Assembly (NCBI GenBank): GCA_036493755.1
Contig: DASXPG010000087.1
Location: 1-17,993, forward strand
DNA length: 17,993 nt
Direction of reading: 5' to 3'
DNA from: DASXPG01 sp036493755
GTDB lineage: Bacteria; Gemmatimonadota; Gemmatimonadetes; Gemmatimonadales; JACORV01
Shown here piece by piece: positions 17,710 through 17,993 of this stretch (position 1 is its first letter; every line of letters begins with the position of its first letter). The position numbers were made by a program, and so were the translations under genes. Under the pieces are notes generated by a model, which made no database searches, was not told the DNA's origin, and was given only the letters and a program-made list of their open reading frames with translations.

Positions 17710-17993
17710 GGCGACTCATCCGCTGGTAAAGCACATCGTTGTCCGCGGCGAGCCTGCGGAGCCTCGCTCCCTCTCGGGGCCGTGCGAGATTCAACCACAC
17801 CGCACGCAGAAATCCAGGTAGCGCAACCCGTAGCATCACCCCCATGTGATGAAGACGTTGCCGCAGACGCCGCCGAGGCGCCGGCGATTCCATTCCCGTT
17901 CCGGCGACCAGTTCGCCGGCGCGGCGCGCCAGCCGTTCGAAGATGGCCGATCCCGTCGGCGCGCTGAGCACCGACTCGCGGTCCTCTCCGGGG
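17681..17993 (-). CDS. possible 3' end of a convergent unknown gene
   Basis: A minus-strand frame is open from the window edge to a stop at 17681, overlapping the end of the dehydratase gene by 29 nt. The part nearest the edge (about 17800-17993) has third-position GC like the real genes and reads plausibly (SVLSAPTGSAIFERLARRAGEL, then a basic helix-like RRRLRQRLHHMGVMLRV). The last about 35 residues run through a palindromic repeat and look non-homologous. I do not recognise it. It may equally be intergenic sequence, because a weaker + strand frame covers the same bases. Confidence 0.3.
   Translation of the reverse strand, partial: PGEDRESVLSAPTGSAIFERLARRAGELVAGTGMESPAPRRRLRQRLHHMGVMLRVALPGFLRAVWLNLARPREGARLRRLAADNDVLYQRMSRPSRPAARKD
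17741..17775. repeat. small palindromic repeat after the dehydratase gene
   Basis: GCGAG (17748-17752) and CTCGC (17763-17767) are inverted, and an overlapping hairpin GGAGC-CTC-GCTCC occupies 17758-17770. No T-run follows on either strand, so it is not a standard intrinsic terminator. It could be a dispersed REP-like unit or part of a termination signal between convergent genes. Nothing else was recognised in 17710-17993 apart from a 6-bp hairpin at 17834-17851. Confidence 0.4.

Overview
The window is high-GC bacterial DNA in which one long, tightly packed gene series runs on the + strand from the 5' edge to about 17.7 kb. The only candidate minus-strand gene is a weak partial reading frame at the 3' edge. 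Start codons are often GTG (recX, the 105-aa gene, gggps, cpsB-like, gmhA-like, SDR, cca, ZIP; probably yraN) and one is TTG (hflX). The content is bacterial throughout (ftsK, recA, recX, alaS, hflX). However, it includes a group II geranylgeranylglyceryl/heptaprenylglyceryl phosphate synthase, an enzyme best known from archaea, Bacteroidota and relatives. High GC, this enzyme, comB and short low-complexity repeats inside genes suggest an environmental lineage such as Acidobacteriota (Thermoanaerobaculia-like) or a high-GC relative of the FCB group. The sequence alone does not settle this.

Layout: (1) 2-3500: the 3' end of comB (2-phosphosulfolactate phosphatase), ftsK (DNA translocase), a YidJ-type GNAT protein and a YraN-type nuclease-fold protein. 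(2) 3555-7914: recA, recX and alaS, with an AT-rich promoter candidate before recA. (3) 7911-10952: an unknown 105-aa protein, GGGPS, a CpsB/YwqE-type PHP phosphatase, a GmhA-type SIS isomerase and an SDR oxidoreductase, joined by GTGA stop/start overlaps or abutting ends. (4) 10945-15560: CCA-adding enzyme or relative, ZIP metal transporter, rarA and hflX. (5) 15561-15807: a 247-bp non-coding region with several inverted repeats and a promoter-like element. (6) 15808-17709: a FlaA1/CapD/WbpM-type nucleotide-sugar 4,6-dehydratase, probably the first gene of a surface-polysaccharide locus. (7) 17710-17993: a short tail with a small palindromic repeat and possibly the 3' end of a convergent gene.

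How the genes fit together: the recA-to-hflX block looks like one transcription unit that mixes genome maintenance (recA, recX, rarA), translation and RNA maturation (alaS, cca, hflX) and envelope building (GGGPS for an ether-lipid-type precursor, GmhA for heptose, CpsB for control of capsule export). The dehydratase after the regulatory gap continues the envelope theme.

The most unusual observation is a 130-bp near-perfect palindrome inserted in frame inside rarA. It adds about 43 residues exactly at a variable linker and resembles in principle the protein-coding palindromic elements of Rickettsia. Next are the lone bacterial GGGPS, the inverted-repeat region before the dehydratase, and an ftsK gene with a good ribosome-binding site but no canonical start codon at the expected place.
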